A stretch of 64,000 nucleotides of DNA from Legionella fairfieldensis ATCC 49588 (GTDB lineage: Bacteria; Pseudomonadota; Gammaproteobacteria; Legionellales; Legionellaceae), in assembly GCF_000621525.1 (NCBI RefSeq), contig NZ_JHYC01000016.1, forward strand, positions 1 through 64,000, given 5' to 3'. How positions within the stretch are numbered: the first letter of the stretch is position 1; each line of letters starts with the position of its first letter. Below the pieces are notes generated by a model. That model did no database searches. It saw only the letters and a program-made list of their open reading frames with translations, and was not told the origin of the DNA. Positions 46,900-55,621 of this stretch are shown in pieces. Position numbers and translations under genes: made by a program.

Positions 46900-47404
46900 A
46901 CCTCCAGTTCAAATTCTCATTTTGTTTTTAATTGCTTTTGCAACGAGCAATATGAGTTACGCTATGCCTGATGATCGAAAAAAAATTATTGAATTGTCGG
47001 CTGACACTGTTGATCTCAATCAGCAAATCCATCACGGTGAGTATGTTGGAAATGTTCAATTCGATCAAGGAACGACTCACTTACGCGCGGCACAAGCAAT
47101 TACAGAAGGCAATCAACAAAATAAACTGGTTCTTGCGGTAGCTAAAGGCAGTCGTAAAGAACAGGCTCATTATTGGGAACAGACGGCCATTGATAAACCT
47201 CTGGTGCACGCTTATGCAGATCTTATTCGCTATTATCCCGACCGACATCTTATTGAATTAATCGGGAATGCCCGCGTAGTCCAGGGGGAGAATTCCTTTT
47301 CAGCACCCAAAATCAGTTTCGACACGCTAAAAAAACATGTTATCTCTACAAGCGATGGAAAAAAACGAACACTTATTATCATTCATCCAGGAAAACAAAC
47401 ATGA
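46892..47404 (+). CDS. lptA: LptA, periplasmic LPS bridge protein
   Basis: LptA forms the bridge that carries LPS across the periplasm to LptD. The 170-residue product has a signal peptide (about 1-25, ending SYA) and an OstA-like N domain: [20 protein letters not shown] and [14 protein letters not shown], then [20 protein letters not shown]. The ATG chosen overlaps the lptC end by eight bases; a GTG seven codons upstream also exists. lptB follows with a four-base overlap. Confidence 0.9.
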   Translation: MPRPPVQILILFLIAFATSNMSYAMPDDRKKIIELSADTVDLNQQIHHGEYVGNVQFDQGTTHLRAAQAITEGNQQNKLVLAVAKGSRKEQAHYWEQTAIDKPLVHAYADLIRYYPDRHLIELIGNARVVQGENSFSAPKISFDTLKKHVISTSDGKKRTLIIIHPGKQT

Positions 47405-48126
47405 GTGAGCTGTTAGCACAACATTTAAAAAAATCATTTAAAGCACGTACCGTAGTGAATGATGTAAGTATGGCCATTCGCCGTGGTGAGTGCGTAGGTC
47501 TGTTAGGTCCTAATGGAGCAGGAAAAACAACCTGCTTTTATATGATTGTAGGCTTGCAATCCTGTGATGAAGGCAGGATTATTCTTGACGGTAAGGATGT
47601 CACCAAAGCGCCCATGCATCAGCGCGCCCGCCTTGGCATTGGTTATTTACCGCAAGAAGCGTCCGTATTTCGTAAAATGAGCGTAGCGGATAATATTTTA
47701 GCTATTTTACAATTACGCAAGGATCTGGATGAAAGAGGCCGTCAGGAAAAATTAGACGCCTTAATGCAGGAATTTCACATCAGCCATTTACAGAACAATT
47801 TAGGCATGAGTTTATCCGGTGGGGAGCGTCGCCGTGTAGAAATTGCTCGTGCTTTAGCCATTGAACCCGTTTTTATTTTATTAGATGAACCTTTTGCGGG
47901 CGTAGACCCTATTTCTGTATTAGATATTAAACGAATCATTTCTCATTTGTGTGATAAAAATATTGGTGTGCTGATTACGGATCATAATGTGCGTGAGACT
48001 CTGGATATCTGTGAACGTGCTTATATTGTGAGTCAAGGTAAGATTCTTTGTGAAGGGACACCAGATGAAATTCTTGCTAACCAACAGGTTCGTGCTGTTT
48101 ACTTAGGTGAGGAGTTTTCTTTGTAA
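47401..48126 (+). CDS. lptB: LptB, ATPase of the LPS transporter
   Basis: LptB is the cytoplasmic ATPase that powers LPS extraction by LptFG. The 241-residue ABC ATPase has Walker [10 protein letters not shown], the LptB-specific stretch [20 protein letters not shown], signature LSGGERRR, Walker [14 protein letters not shown] and the switch His in TDHN. In many gammaproteobacteria rpoN follows lptB; here pabA follows with a one-base overlap of stop and start. Confidence 0.96.
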   Translation: MSELLAQHLKKSFKARTVVNDVSMAIRRGECVGLLGPNGAGKTTCFYMIVGLQSCDEGRIILDGKDVTKAPMHQRARLGIGYLPQEASVFRKMSVADNILAILQLRKDLDERGRQEKLDALMQEFHISHLQNNLGMSLSGGERRRVEIARALAIEPVFILLDEPFAGVDPISVLDIKRIISHLCDKNIGVLITDHNVRETLDICERAYIVSQGKILCEGTPDEILANQQVRAVYLGEEFSL

Positions 48127-48692
48127 TGTTGTTATTAATCGACAATTATGATTCCTTTACTTACAATCTGGTGCAATATTTTCAATGTTTAAAGCAAAAC
48201 GTCTTCGTTTTTGAGAATGATCGTATTAATATTTCCGATATTGAGCGTTTGTCACCGCAGTACCTCGTCATTTCCCCCGGTCCTAAAGGTCCGGAGGAAG
48301 CAGGGATTTCATTACCATTAATCAGGTATTTTTACCGCAAGCTTCCTATATTAGGAATTTGTCTGGGACATCAATGTCTAGCCCACGCTTTCGGTGCCTC
48401 TATCATTCAGGCTCCAGAAATAATTCATGGAAAAACGTCCTCTATAACACATAACAAGCGAGGTCTTTTTCATGACCTGCCTAATTGCTTTCAGGCTGCA
48501 CGTTATCATTCATTAGCGGTAGATAGTAAAACCCTGCCTTCCTGTTTTGCTATTGATGCGTGGGCAGATACAACCATTATGGCCATTTCTCATCGTCAAT
48601 ACCCTCTTTATGGCCTGCAATTTCACCCAGAATCAGTTTTGAGTGAACATGGCCTTACCCTTTTAAATAACTTCTTACATTATGAAAATTAA
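48126..48692 (+). CDS. pabA: Aminodeoxychorismate/anthranilate synthase glutamine amidotransferase subunit
   Basis: The 188-residue type 1 glutamine amidotransferase supplies ammonia to PabB (p-aminobenzoate for folate) or TrpE (tryptophan). It has [19 protein letters not shown] at the start, the nucleophile Cys in GICLGHQCLAHAFG, and the His-Glu pair in LQFHPES. PabA and TrpG cannot be separated by sequence and one protein can serve both; I give pabA as the more likely name. It is at the end of the lpt operon. Confidence 0.85.
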   Translation: MLLLIDNYDSFTYNLVQYFQCLKQNVFVFENDRINISDIERLSPQYLVISPGPKGPEEAGISLPLIRYFYRKLPILGICLGHQCLAHAFGASIIQAPEIIHGKTSSITHNKRGLFHDLPNCFQAARYHSLAVDSKTLPSCFAIDAWADTTIMAISHRQYPLYGLQFHPESVLSEHGLTLLNNFLHYEN

Positions 48693-48728
48693 TAAACTTT
48701 TGGAACAATTAGTTGCTGGCGACCTGTG

Positions 48729-48755
48729 ATAATTAACACAAATTGTGTTAATTAT
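48729..48755. promoter_or_regulatory. 27-bp perfect palindrome between pabA and glsA
   Basis: ATAATTAACACAA and TTGTGTTAATTAT are perfect 13-base arms around one central A. A one-base centre is poor for an RNA hairpin and no T-run follows, so an operator for a dimeric regulator is more likely than a terminator. It lies about 190 bases before glsA and 36 after pabA. Confidence 0.6.
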
Positions 48756-48945
48756 GATTAAAAATCAGCATATTAATTCTAATGCGCATGAAAGCGAAAC
48801 AGTGGAAGAGCTGACGGTCACAGCCTTATGAGTGATGGATGAATCTTATTCGAATCGCCATCTTCCCGCTTAATGTTCTCAATTATTTGTTTTACTGTGC
48901 TAAATTTAGCATAATGGCTTTTCCTTTTTCTATTGCTGAGAGTTT

Positions 48946-49878
48946 ATGACGCAAGACATAATAACAATCGATTTTTTACAACAGTTGGTAAAAAAAGCTG
49001 AACAGAACCAGGATGGGGACACGGCTAATTATATTCCGGAGTTAGCGAATGTTAATAAAGAGTTAACCGCTATTGCAGTTCGTTCTCTTGATGGTGAAAC
49101 AGTTTTATACACCAATATGCCTTTAGCCCCGGTCACTTTACAAAGTACGGCTAAAATGATTCCCCTAATTGCTCTCCTGGAAGAGTTTGGCGCTCAAAAA
49201 CTTTTTGAATGGGTGAAAGTGGAACCTTCTGGTGATGATTTCGACTCGATTACCCGTCTGGAACAGTTTGGCCCTAAACCATCCAATCCCATGCTGAATG
49301 CCGGAGCTATTACCTTATGTTCACATATACCAGGTGTAGGAGAGCAACAATTTATATGGTTAGATCATTGGGTACAAAAACTTTTTAATCAACGCCTTAA
49401 TATAAATCATTTGGTCCTTGCTTCTGAAAAAAGAACCGGTGATCGGAATCGCTCTCTCGCCTATTTATTAAAAAGCCGTAATAAATTAGGTACAGGTGTC
49501 AATGAGACCCTCGATTTATATTTTACTCTTTGTTCCTATGAAGCTGTTTTGGATCAAATGCTTTATTTACCCACTCTACTGGCCAATGCAGGAAAAGATC
49601 CCGTGAGTGGCGAGCAGATCATTTCTCTTGAAACATGTAAAATTACCCTGGCTATTATGGCCACCTGTGGTTTATATGATGAAACAGGTACCCATATGGT
49701 TAAAACAGGTATGCCCGCCAAGAGTGGTGTTTCAGGATATACGATGGCTGTTGCACCACGTAAGGCCGGTATTGCTGTCTTAAGCCCGCGAGTGAATGCA
49801 AAAGGCAACAGTATTCGCGGTGAAATAATGTTAGAAGATTTATCCAATATCACAGGCTGGCACTTTGCTATTTCCTAG
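48946..49878 (+). CDS. glsA: Glutaminase A
   Basis: The enzyme hydrolyses glutamine to glutamate and ammonia. The 310-residue protein has the beta-lactamase-like Ser-x-x-Lys pair in QSTAKM, NPMLNAGAITLCS, and the final segment MPAKSGVSGYTMAVAPRKAG with GKGNS-type NAKGNSIRG. Length is normal for bacterial GlsA. It is monocistronic; a palindrome upstream could be part of its control. Confidence 0.94.
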   Translation: MTQDIITIDFLQQLVKKAEQNQDGDTANYIPELANVNKELTAIAVRSLDGETVLYTNMPLAPVTLQSTAKMIPLIALLEEFGAQKLFEWVKVEPSGDDFDSITRLEQFGPKPSNPMLNAGAITLCSHIPGVGEQQFIWLDHWVQKLFNQRLNINHLVLASEKRTGDRNRSLAYLLKSRNKLGTGVNETLDLYFTLCSYEAVLDQMLYLPTLLANAGKDPVSGEQIISLETCKITLAIMATCGLYDETGTHMVKTGMPAKSGVSGYTMAVAPRKAGIAVLSPRVNAKGNSIRGEIMLEDLSNITGWHFAIS

Positions 49879-49925
49879 CTTACATTTCTTGAGATTTTAT
49901 GGATAAAAAACGGGCAATCTCGCTT

Positions 49926-49980
49926 CGTGCGTAGGCATCCAATTAAGGCTGTAATTCCTACGTACCGCGGCTTGTCCACG
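49926..49980. repeat. Interspersed repeat with CTACGT...CCGCGGCTTGTCC
   Basis: The core CTACGTACCGCGGCTTGTCC matches CTACGTCCCAGCTTGTCC in the element at 9050 and CTACGTCCCCGCGGCTTATCC at 50257-50277. CGTAGG and CCTACG form a 6-bp stem around its left half. Confidence 0.6.
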
Positions 49981-50009
49981 TTAAAGCTAAAGAAAATGTT
50001 AATTCGTTT

Positions 50010-50159
50010 TTATTTGGGAGCAGGCTCTGGTCTGTCAACAGGTTCTGGCTCAGGGACATTATCAGGAATAGGCTCTGGCGGTTCAGGTAACGGCGGGTCT
50101 TCTAAAGGAGGGTTAGGAATTTCCCCTGCTTGTCTCAAAAAAAAGATTTTTTTAGACAT
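50010..50159 (-). CDS. Small proline-rich (PEP-repeat) protein, 49 aa
   Basis: The ATG is preceded by CAGGAG at a good distance (six bases). The product begins MSKKIFFLRQAGEIPNPPLE and continues as a Pro/Glu-rich tail with repeated PEP, PPEP and PEPEP units and ends in PAPK and TAA. There is no signal peptide or membrane segment. I do not know a function. The combination of a clean ribosome-binding site and a low-complexity but phased Pro/Glu repeat suggests a real small gene. It lies alone between glsA and the LapD-like gene. Confidence 0.6.
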   Translation of the reverse strand: MSKKIFFLRQAGEIPNPPLEDPPLPEPPEPIPDNVPEPEPVDRPEPAPK

Positions 50160-50220
50160 AAGAACTCCTGAAAATAATTTCTTACTTAAATATAGTCTAT
50201 TTATTAAATAAAATTAAAGG

Positions 50221-50284
50221 GTGGCGTCAACCAAAGGTCCATTTTCATTATCTACATCTACGTCCCCGCGGCTTATCCTTGAGA
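50221..50284. repeat. Repeat fragment with TGGCGTCAAC and CTACGTCCCCGCGGCTTATCC
   Basis: It contains TGGCGTCAAC at 50222 and, further on, TTTTCATTATCTACATCTACG, which is close to TCTTCATTATCTACGTCCC in the element at 9050. It is a partial, degenerate copy of the same family. Confidence 0.55.
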
Positions 50285-50326
50285 GATGGTCACAAAAAGT
50301 GACGATAAGCATCTGTATTATTTTGA

Positions 50327-50409
50327 GTCATTCCCGTGAAAACGGGAATCCATCCTCAACTTGCCTCGTCCCTTCGCTTGAGAGAAGATCCCAACTTTCG
50401 CGGGATGAC
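50327..50409. repeat. 83-bp palindromic element with GTCATTCCCG... ends
   Basis: GTCATTCCCGTGAAA at the left and TTTCGCGGGATGAC at the right are imperfect inverted ends. An inner CCCGTGAAAACGGG hairpin follows the left end. This is the layout of the widespread GTCATTCCCGCGAAAGCGGG-type bacterial repeats. No gene lies in 50160-50429. Confidence 0.6.
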
Positions 50410-50429
50410 ATCAATATTGCGTTATTAAA

Positions 50430-52346
50430 TTAATTAAGAAATTCAACGGCGTTTAAGTATTGTCCTTGTCCCCATTTTAAATGTAATTCTTGTAGAACCT
50501 GCCATTGTTTCTCATTTTCTACTTGTGTAGCAATAAGTTGTATATCCAGTATTTTTGCCATTTCACTAAAATAATGGATAAAAAATTGTTTATTTTGATT
50601 CTCTATTACATCATGAATTAAACTTCCGTGTAATTTTAAATAACTAATGGGTAATTCACTCAGATAGTGCATGGGAGAAAAATGAATACCGACTTGATCA
50701 ATACCTACCTTAATCTCTAAACTCTGTAAAATTTTTACAAATAATGTCACCTTGGTGAAATAATTTAAAACCAGTTCTTCTTTAAGTTCAATATAAAGAT
50801 TTTTTCTTAAAGAAAGCGGCAAATTTTCAAGCTTTGTAACGTAATCGGCCTGATATTCAGAGTTCAACACCGTTTCATCCGCTACATTTAAAGCAAGCAT
50901 ATCGCGGCTTAAATGACCATTGACAGTGATTTTAGCCAAAACAAATTGATCAATCAGATAGGCTATACCTGATTTTTCGGCAATAGGCATAAAATAACCC
51001 GCACTAATTTGTTGATCCTCCAAATTAATACGAGCAAAAATTTCCTTGTGATAATAGTCTTTTTTTCCAATAATTAGTTGGGAACATAACGAAAGTTTAA
51101 GTTCAGACAACGCAGTGATAATAAGATCCCCGGTAACACTCAGACGATGCATACCATGAATGTTTGCACTATAAGCTATCCTGTCTGGCGCCTGTTTTGC
51201 CTTTTTTAGTAATTCATCCAATTCGTTGAAAAGATTCTCTTGCATCTGGTGTAACTGATAAGGAGCTACTGCCAAAAACACTTTACATATACTATTGTTA
51301 TAAAATAACCCCTGAAGGAGTTGATTAAACGTTTCTATCCTCTTAATAAATAAATCGGTATTATTTTCCCTGATAAGTAAGGCAAAATTATTTTCACTTA
51401 TTCTTGCCAGACTTATAATCTCCTTAGTTGACCAAAAATTAACACACACTTTGGCTACGTTGTCGACAACATTATCGCCTTGCTGCAATCCTTGCTTCTT
51501 ATTTAAACTTTCCAGCTCATCGATGATAATCAGGATCATAAAGCCTGGAGTGAACTCTTCTTTGTTATTAAGTAATGATGTTAGTTGCTGCAGAAAATAA
51601 CGACGGTTACCAAGGCCAGTCAGATTATCCTGAAAAGCCTGCAAACGTAGCGTTTCAATTTGCTGAGCTTGTTCCTCAAATAACCCCTTGATTCGACCTA
51701 CCATTTGGTTCATGGCAAAGGTCACATGCTTTAACTCAGGTGTTTTAGGGAAAATAGTTTCTATAGGAAATTTGCGTTCACAGATAGCTAAAGCCTGCTC
51801 TGCAATTCGCTTTATAGGTCTCAACAACCATTGAATAAATATATAAGCGCTGGCAAGCGACAATAGCGCAAATAATAAATACCAAAAAATCAATAAGAGT
51901 ACATTGCGCCACAAGGATTTATAAGCATAATTATTGTCACTTGTAACAAAAATTTCGCCTAATTGTTTATCATTTTTTATTACAGGTAAAGAACTTCGAG
52001 CTGCGGGCCAGCGAATTAAATGAATAAACCAGCGAGGCACTTTGGAACGCTGTACGGGTAAATGACGCGAAGCTAATACAACACCGGAAGTATTTTTTAA
52101 TTCCACGCTGGAAAAATACCCCCGATCAAATATATTATCAACAATGGTCAAAACCATCGTATTATTCTCGGAGATACCAATCTGGTTTAGCAGCAAACCG
52201 AGCGTGGTTGCCATATCTTTTGCATTGTTATTGGTTTGTTGAATAAAATAATTCCGTTCATTATTCAAGCTGATAAGATAAATACCAACAAAAATTACCA
52301 TCTGTAAACCAAGAACACTATAGGCTATTTTTTTGGTAAGGGTCAT
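50430..52346 (-). CDS. lapD: LapD-like membrane protein with degenerate GGDEF and EAL domains
   Basis: The 638-residue inner-membrane protein has TM1 (about 7-25), a periplasmic LapD/MoxY-N-type domain (SLNNERNYFIQQTNNNAKDM...), TM2 (about 147-170), a HAMP segment (RPIKRIAEQA), a degenerate GGDEF domain (the motif position reads ISENNF) and a degenerate EAL domain (EIFAR; the metal ligands are not conserved). It therefore probably binds cyclic di-GMP without making or hydrolysing it, as LapD does when it sequesters the protease LapG to keep surface adhesins. No lapG gene is in this window. Confidence 0.8.
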   Translation of the reverse strand: MTLTKKIAYSVLGLQMVIFVGIYLISLNNERNYFIQQTNNNAKDMATTLGLLLNQIGISENNTMVLTIVDNIFDRGYFSSVELKNTSGVVLASRHLPVQRSKVPRWFIHLIRWPAARSSLPVIKNDKQLGEIFVTSDNNYAYKSLWRNVLLLIFWYLLFALLSLASAYIFIQWLLRPIKRIAEQALAICERKFPIETIFPKTPELKHVTFAMNQMVGRIKGLFEEQAQQIETLRLQAFQDNLTGLGNRRYFLQQLTSLLNNKEEFTPGFMILIIIDELESLNKKQGLQQGDNVVDNVAKVCVNFWSTKEIISLARISENNFALLIRENNTDLFIKRIETFNQLLQGLFYNNSICKVFLAVAPYQLHQMQENLFNELDELLKKAKQAPDRIAYSANIHGMHRLSVTGDLIITALSELKLSLCSQLIIGKKDYYHKEIFARINLEDQQISAGYFMPIAEKSGIAYLIDQFVLAKITVNGHLSRDMLALNVADETVLNSEYQADYVTKLENLPLSLRKNLYIELKEELVLNYFTKVTLFVKILQSLEIKVGIDQVGIHFSPMHYLSELPISYLKLHGSLIHDVIENQNKQFFIHYFSEMAKILDIQLIATQVENEKQWQVLQELHLKWGQGQYLNAVEFLN

Positions 52347-52514
52347 GAATACCTATCCTTTTAATTTCTTGAATAATCAATGTTGCAGCACCCTACGGAA
52401 GAGACTTGATTCAGAACCTCCGGTTCTCAAGACTGCAGGCGCTGCTATTATAGGCATAATTTAGTAGAGACTGTATTATATCCTTGCCATTAATGAATTT
52501 TAAGTTCTTATATT

Positions 52515-53849
52515 ATGCAAAATGACCCAACTGTGATTACTGTTACTCAACTTAATCGTCAAATCCGTTCCTGGTTGGAAATGGAAATTGGTGAAATTAA
52601 AGTAACGGGGGAGTTATCCAATTTTTCCAAACCCACTTCTGGTCATTTTTATTTTACCTTAAAAGATCATTCGGCTCAGCTACGCTGTGTTTATTTTCGC
52701 AATTATCATGATAAAAAAAACCATGCTTTTCAAGATGGCCAGCAGGTTATTGCCAGTGGTCGATTAAGTCTGTACGAAGCGAAAGGCGAATATCAACTTA
52801 TTGTACATAACCTGCGTGAAGCCGGATTAGGTGAACTCTATCATCAATTTGAACAACTCAAAATAAAACTTCAGGCACAAGGTCTGTTTGAGCAGGCCAG
52901 AAAAAAGAAAATACCTCGTTTTCCCGTTGTCATTGGCATCATCACCTCTACAAATGGCGCCGCACTACGCGATATTTTAACGACTCTGGCAAGACGTTTT
53001 CCCTTGGCAGCAATAAAAATATATACCAGTGAAGTGCAGGGAAAAGAGGCATCAAAACAGTTAATTAAAGCATTAAATAAAGCCAATGAGGAACGCCTCG
53101 CCGATGTCTTGATTCTATCTCGTGGTGGAGGCAGTCTTGAAGATTTGTGGGCATTTAATGATGAACAGCTTGCATTCACCATTAGTAGAAGTACCATTCC
53201 TGTCGTTTCCGGGATAGGGCATGAAACCGATTTCACTATTGCTGACTTTGTTGCTGATTTAAGGGCTGCAACACCGACTGCGGCAGCAGAAGCCGTCACT
53301 CCCAATCAATTGGATTTACTAAGTATTTTGCTGACTTTGGAAGAACGAATACTAAGAGCTATTCATCATTTTTCTAAACATCAAAAACTGCGATTATTAC
53401 ATCATCGTGCTAAACTGTTGTCACCGGCACAATTAATTAGCAGACATTGGCAGGCTCTCGATTATTTAGAAAAACAACTTCAATATAATATGTATCACCT
53501 TATTCAGAAAAAACAAGCAAAACTGAATCATCAGCTATCACAACTCAATGCAAAAAATCCAAAACTATTGTTTCAACAACATCAAACAAAATTACAATAT
53601 TTTGAACAACAACTCATACAAGTCATGCAGATAAAATTTAATAAATCAAAAGAAGTTTTTACTATAAAATTAGCAACTTTACATGCTGTTAGTCCTTTAG
53701 CTACTCTGGATCGAGGCTATGCTCTTGCGACCTTTAACAAAACTATTCTTTTTAATAGCCATCAAGTCAGACCAGGAGATAATATCGAGGTCCGTTTAGC
53801 AAAAGGTAATCTTCAGTGTACAATTATTACCGTAAAAAATTCAGGTTAA
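52515..53849 (+). CDS. xseA: Exodeoxyribonuclease VII large subunit
   Basis: XseA with XseB degrades single-stranded DNA. The 444-residue protein has an OB domain (SGHFYFTLKDHSAQLRCVYF), the conserved IGIITSTNGAALRDILTTL, the catalytic core ILSRGGGSLEDLWAFND and GIGHETDFTIADFVADLRA, and a long coiled-coil C-terminus. XseB is not nearby. The next gene starts six bases after its stop, so it may be co-transcribed with the rhomboid gene. Confidence 0.95.
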   Translation: MQNDPTVITVTQLNRQIRSWLEMEIGEIKVTGELSNFSKPTSGHFYFTLKDHSAQLRCVYFRNYHDKKNHAFQDGQQVIASGRLSLYEAKGEYQLIVHNLREAGLGELYHQFEQLKIKLQAQGLFEQARKKKIPRFPVVIGIITSTNGAALRDILTTLARRFPLAAIKIYTSEVQGKEASKQLIKALNKANEERLADVLILSRGGGSLEDLWAFNDEQLAFTISRSTIPVVSGIGHETDFTIADFVADLRAATPTAAAEAVTPNQLDLLSILLTLEERILRAIHHFSKHQKLRLLHHRAKLLSPAQLISRHWQALDYLEKQLQYNMYHLIQKKQAKLNHQLSQLNAKNPKLLFQQHQTKLQYFEQQLIQVMQIKFNKSKEVFTIKLATLHAVSPLATLDRGYALATFNKTILFNSHQVRPGDNIEVRLAKGNLQCTIITVKNSG

Positions 53850-53855
53850 TTACTA

Positions 53856-54443
53856 ATGATAATAGAACAATTGAACACGAGCATGGAACTTATAAATAGC
53901 CAGACACGGGCGAATTTGAATATTCTGGCTATTGTTTTACTTATTCCCTGGTCTGTCTACTTTTTGAATCAATTTTTAGGCAATCGACTCTTTTATCTAG
54001 GAATTATTCCAAGACGGGTATACGGTCTTTTTGGTATATTCTTAGCCCCTGTTTTGCATGCTAATTTTAACCATCTTTTTTTCAACTCCATTCCTTTAAT
54101 TGTTTTAAGTAATTTTATTTTAATTAATGGTCTATCTTATTTTTTGTGGGTTACTGTTATCATTACCATTCTTAGCGGCATGTTAATCTGGTGTTTTGCA
54201 AAACCCGGCATTCATATTGGCGCAAGTGCATTAATTACAGGCTATTGGGCTCTTTTAATAAGTGACATTTTTCAACAAGGTACACTCACTGCAATTATTC
54301 TGGGCGTTCTTAGCGTTTATTATTTTGCCGGCATTTTTTTAGGAATTTTCCCCGGGAAAAAAGGTGTATCATGGGAGGGACATTTATTTGGTTTGCTGGC
54401 CGGTTTTGTTACAAGTTATTTTTCCACAATTTTTTTACAGTAA
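53856..54443 (+). CDS. Rhomboid-family intramembrane serine protease
   Basis: The 195-residue protein has about six membrane segments and the rhomboid catalytic elements: HANFNHLFFNS with the conserved His and Asn in TM2, the nucleophile Ser in GASALITG in TM4, and the catalytic His in WEGHLFGLLAG in TM6. This is a complete Ser-His dyad, so it is probably active; it would cleave membrane proteins in the plane of the membrane. The gene is six bases after xseA and 12 bases before the next ORF. Confidence 0.85.
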   Translation: MIIEQLNTSMELINSQTRANLNILAIVLLIPWSVYFLNQFLGNRLFYLGIIPRRVYGLFGIFLAPVLHANFNHLFFNSIPLIVLSNFILINGLSYFLWVTVIITILSGMLIWCFAKPGIHIGASALITGYWALLISDIFQQGTLTAIILGVLSVYYFAGIFLGIFPGKKGVSWEGHLFGLLAGFVTSYFSTIFLQ

Positions 54444-54455
54444 TTCAAGGGCCTT

Positions 54456-55523
54456 ATGAAAATAATGCTATTAAAAAATGAAATACAACGATTATATACT
54501 ATTAAAAATGATAAAGAGACTACTGAAGAAAAATTAAATCGGGAAAAACAGAAATTAAACTATCTGAAAAAAATGGTTTCCTGTTTACTTGATAAAAAAG
54601 CGAATAAAAAAGCCATTGGTAAGGAAAAAAATGAACGATTTAATTTTTTAAAGAGGATTTGTTATTATTTTTTCCTTACATTTAGAATCCTGGAATTTGG
54701 AATAGGGAATTTTTGCTTCTGGAGAGATTTTCTCTTGCTGATTTTTAGTTTACAAACACCTTTTTTACTAATAGGTAGTATTGCATTGTCAATGTTGAGT
54801 AGTCTATTTCTTTATGCATTTGAATCATCCCAATTTAAACTCGTTTTAGGATTATCTGGCAATCCTGGTAAACATCAATCTCTTTTTTTAATTTATACTA
54901 AACAAATCAATGCAGTAGAAAAAATAAACAGATTATTATTTGATATAAAAGCTATTGATTTCATTCCCAAAAACCACTATGAGGAATATATAAAGTTAGC
55001 TTATCTTATAAATAAAGATATAGAGGAAAAACAGAAAAAGATTGGTGAATTTCATGAAACTTCAGGGAAAAAAATCTTTAGATGGGCAGCTACTCTTTTT
55101 TATATCTCCTTATCTCTTGCCTGCACTTACTTTATGGGCGTTGCTCTTTTAACTCTGGTTTCTGTTTCATTAACAAATCCGATTGGCCTGTTATTAATTG
55201 GCTTAATGATTTTAGCCACTATAGGTTCCAGACTTTCTGTTCAGGGACGAGGTATATTTCAATTAATCAACCCCCATCATTTACAATTTAATGCGTTGAA
55301 AAAGAAATTAAACAAGTTTGAAGTAAAGAATGAAGTAGATTTTCAAATGGCCAGCCAAATTCATATTGGCCTGGAATTTGCCCATACTCATGCTGACCCG
55401 GCGAGATCTCAAAAGGATCGGATGCAAAAGAAACCCTATTCTACTAAACAACTCAATTTTTTTCCTGATGCCTCCCCCAGAGTTAATCCTCCGAAGAGCA
55501 CTTCTTTACCCTTTTCTTTTTAA
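54456..55523 (+). CDS. Multi-TM, coiled-coil protein of unknown function (possible effector)
   Basis: The 355-residue protein has a charged N-terminal coiled coil (about 1-60), a hairpin of membrane segments (about 90-122, ending SSLFLYAF), a central helical region and a second hydrophobic pair (about 210-265). The hydrophilic tail (about 270-355) is Lys/Gln and Pro-rich. Such a layout with AT-rich codons is common in Legionella effectors and inner-membrane orphans alike, so I do not assign a function. AGGG precedes the ATG by five bases. It is 12 bases downstream of the rhomboid gene and could be its substrate or partner. Confidence 0.6.
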   Translation: MKIMLLKNEIQRLYTIKNDKETTEEKLNREKQKLNYLKKMVSCLLDKKANKKAIGKEKNERFNFLKRICYYFFLTFRILEFGIGNFCFWRDFLLLIFSLQTPFLLIGSIALSMLSSLFLYAFESSQFKLVLGLSGNPGKHQSLFLIYTKQINAVEKINRLLFDIKAIDFIPKNHYEEYIKLAYLINKDIEEKQKKIGEFHETSGKKIFRWAATLFYISLSLACTYFMGVALLTLVSVSLTNPIGLLLIGLMILATIGSRLSVQGRGIFQLINPHHLQFNALKKKLNKFEVKNEVDFQMASQIHIGLEFAHTHADPARSQKDRMQKKPYSTKQLNFFPDASPRVNPPKSTSLPFSF

Positions 55524-55621
55524 ATCCGGAGAGCATATCCTGACTCAACCTGACATTACTTTGGCGCTTTTTGCTTTTATAGTATACTTTGCCCCTCTGA
55601 CGTTTAGCGGTTACTTATGCC

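Noticed and set aside
49927..50211. Plus-strand Gly/Ser-rich 94-codon frame
   Set aside because: It is the reverse complement of the proline-rich small gene at 50010-50159, which has a much better ribosome-binding site, and it begins in repeat sequence.
50221..50433. 70-codon plus-strand frame after the proline-rich gene
   Set aside because: It consists of repeat-element sequence with no start signal.
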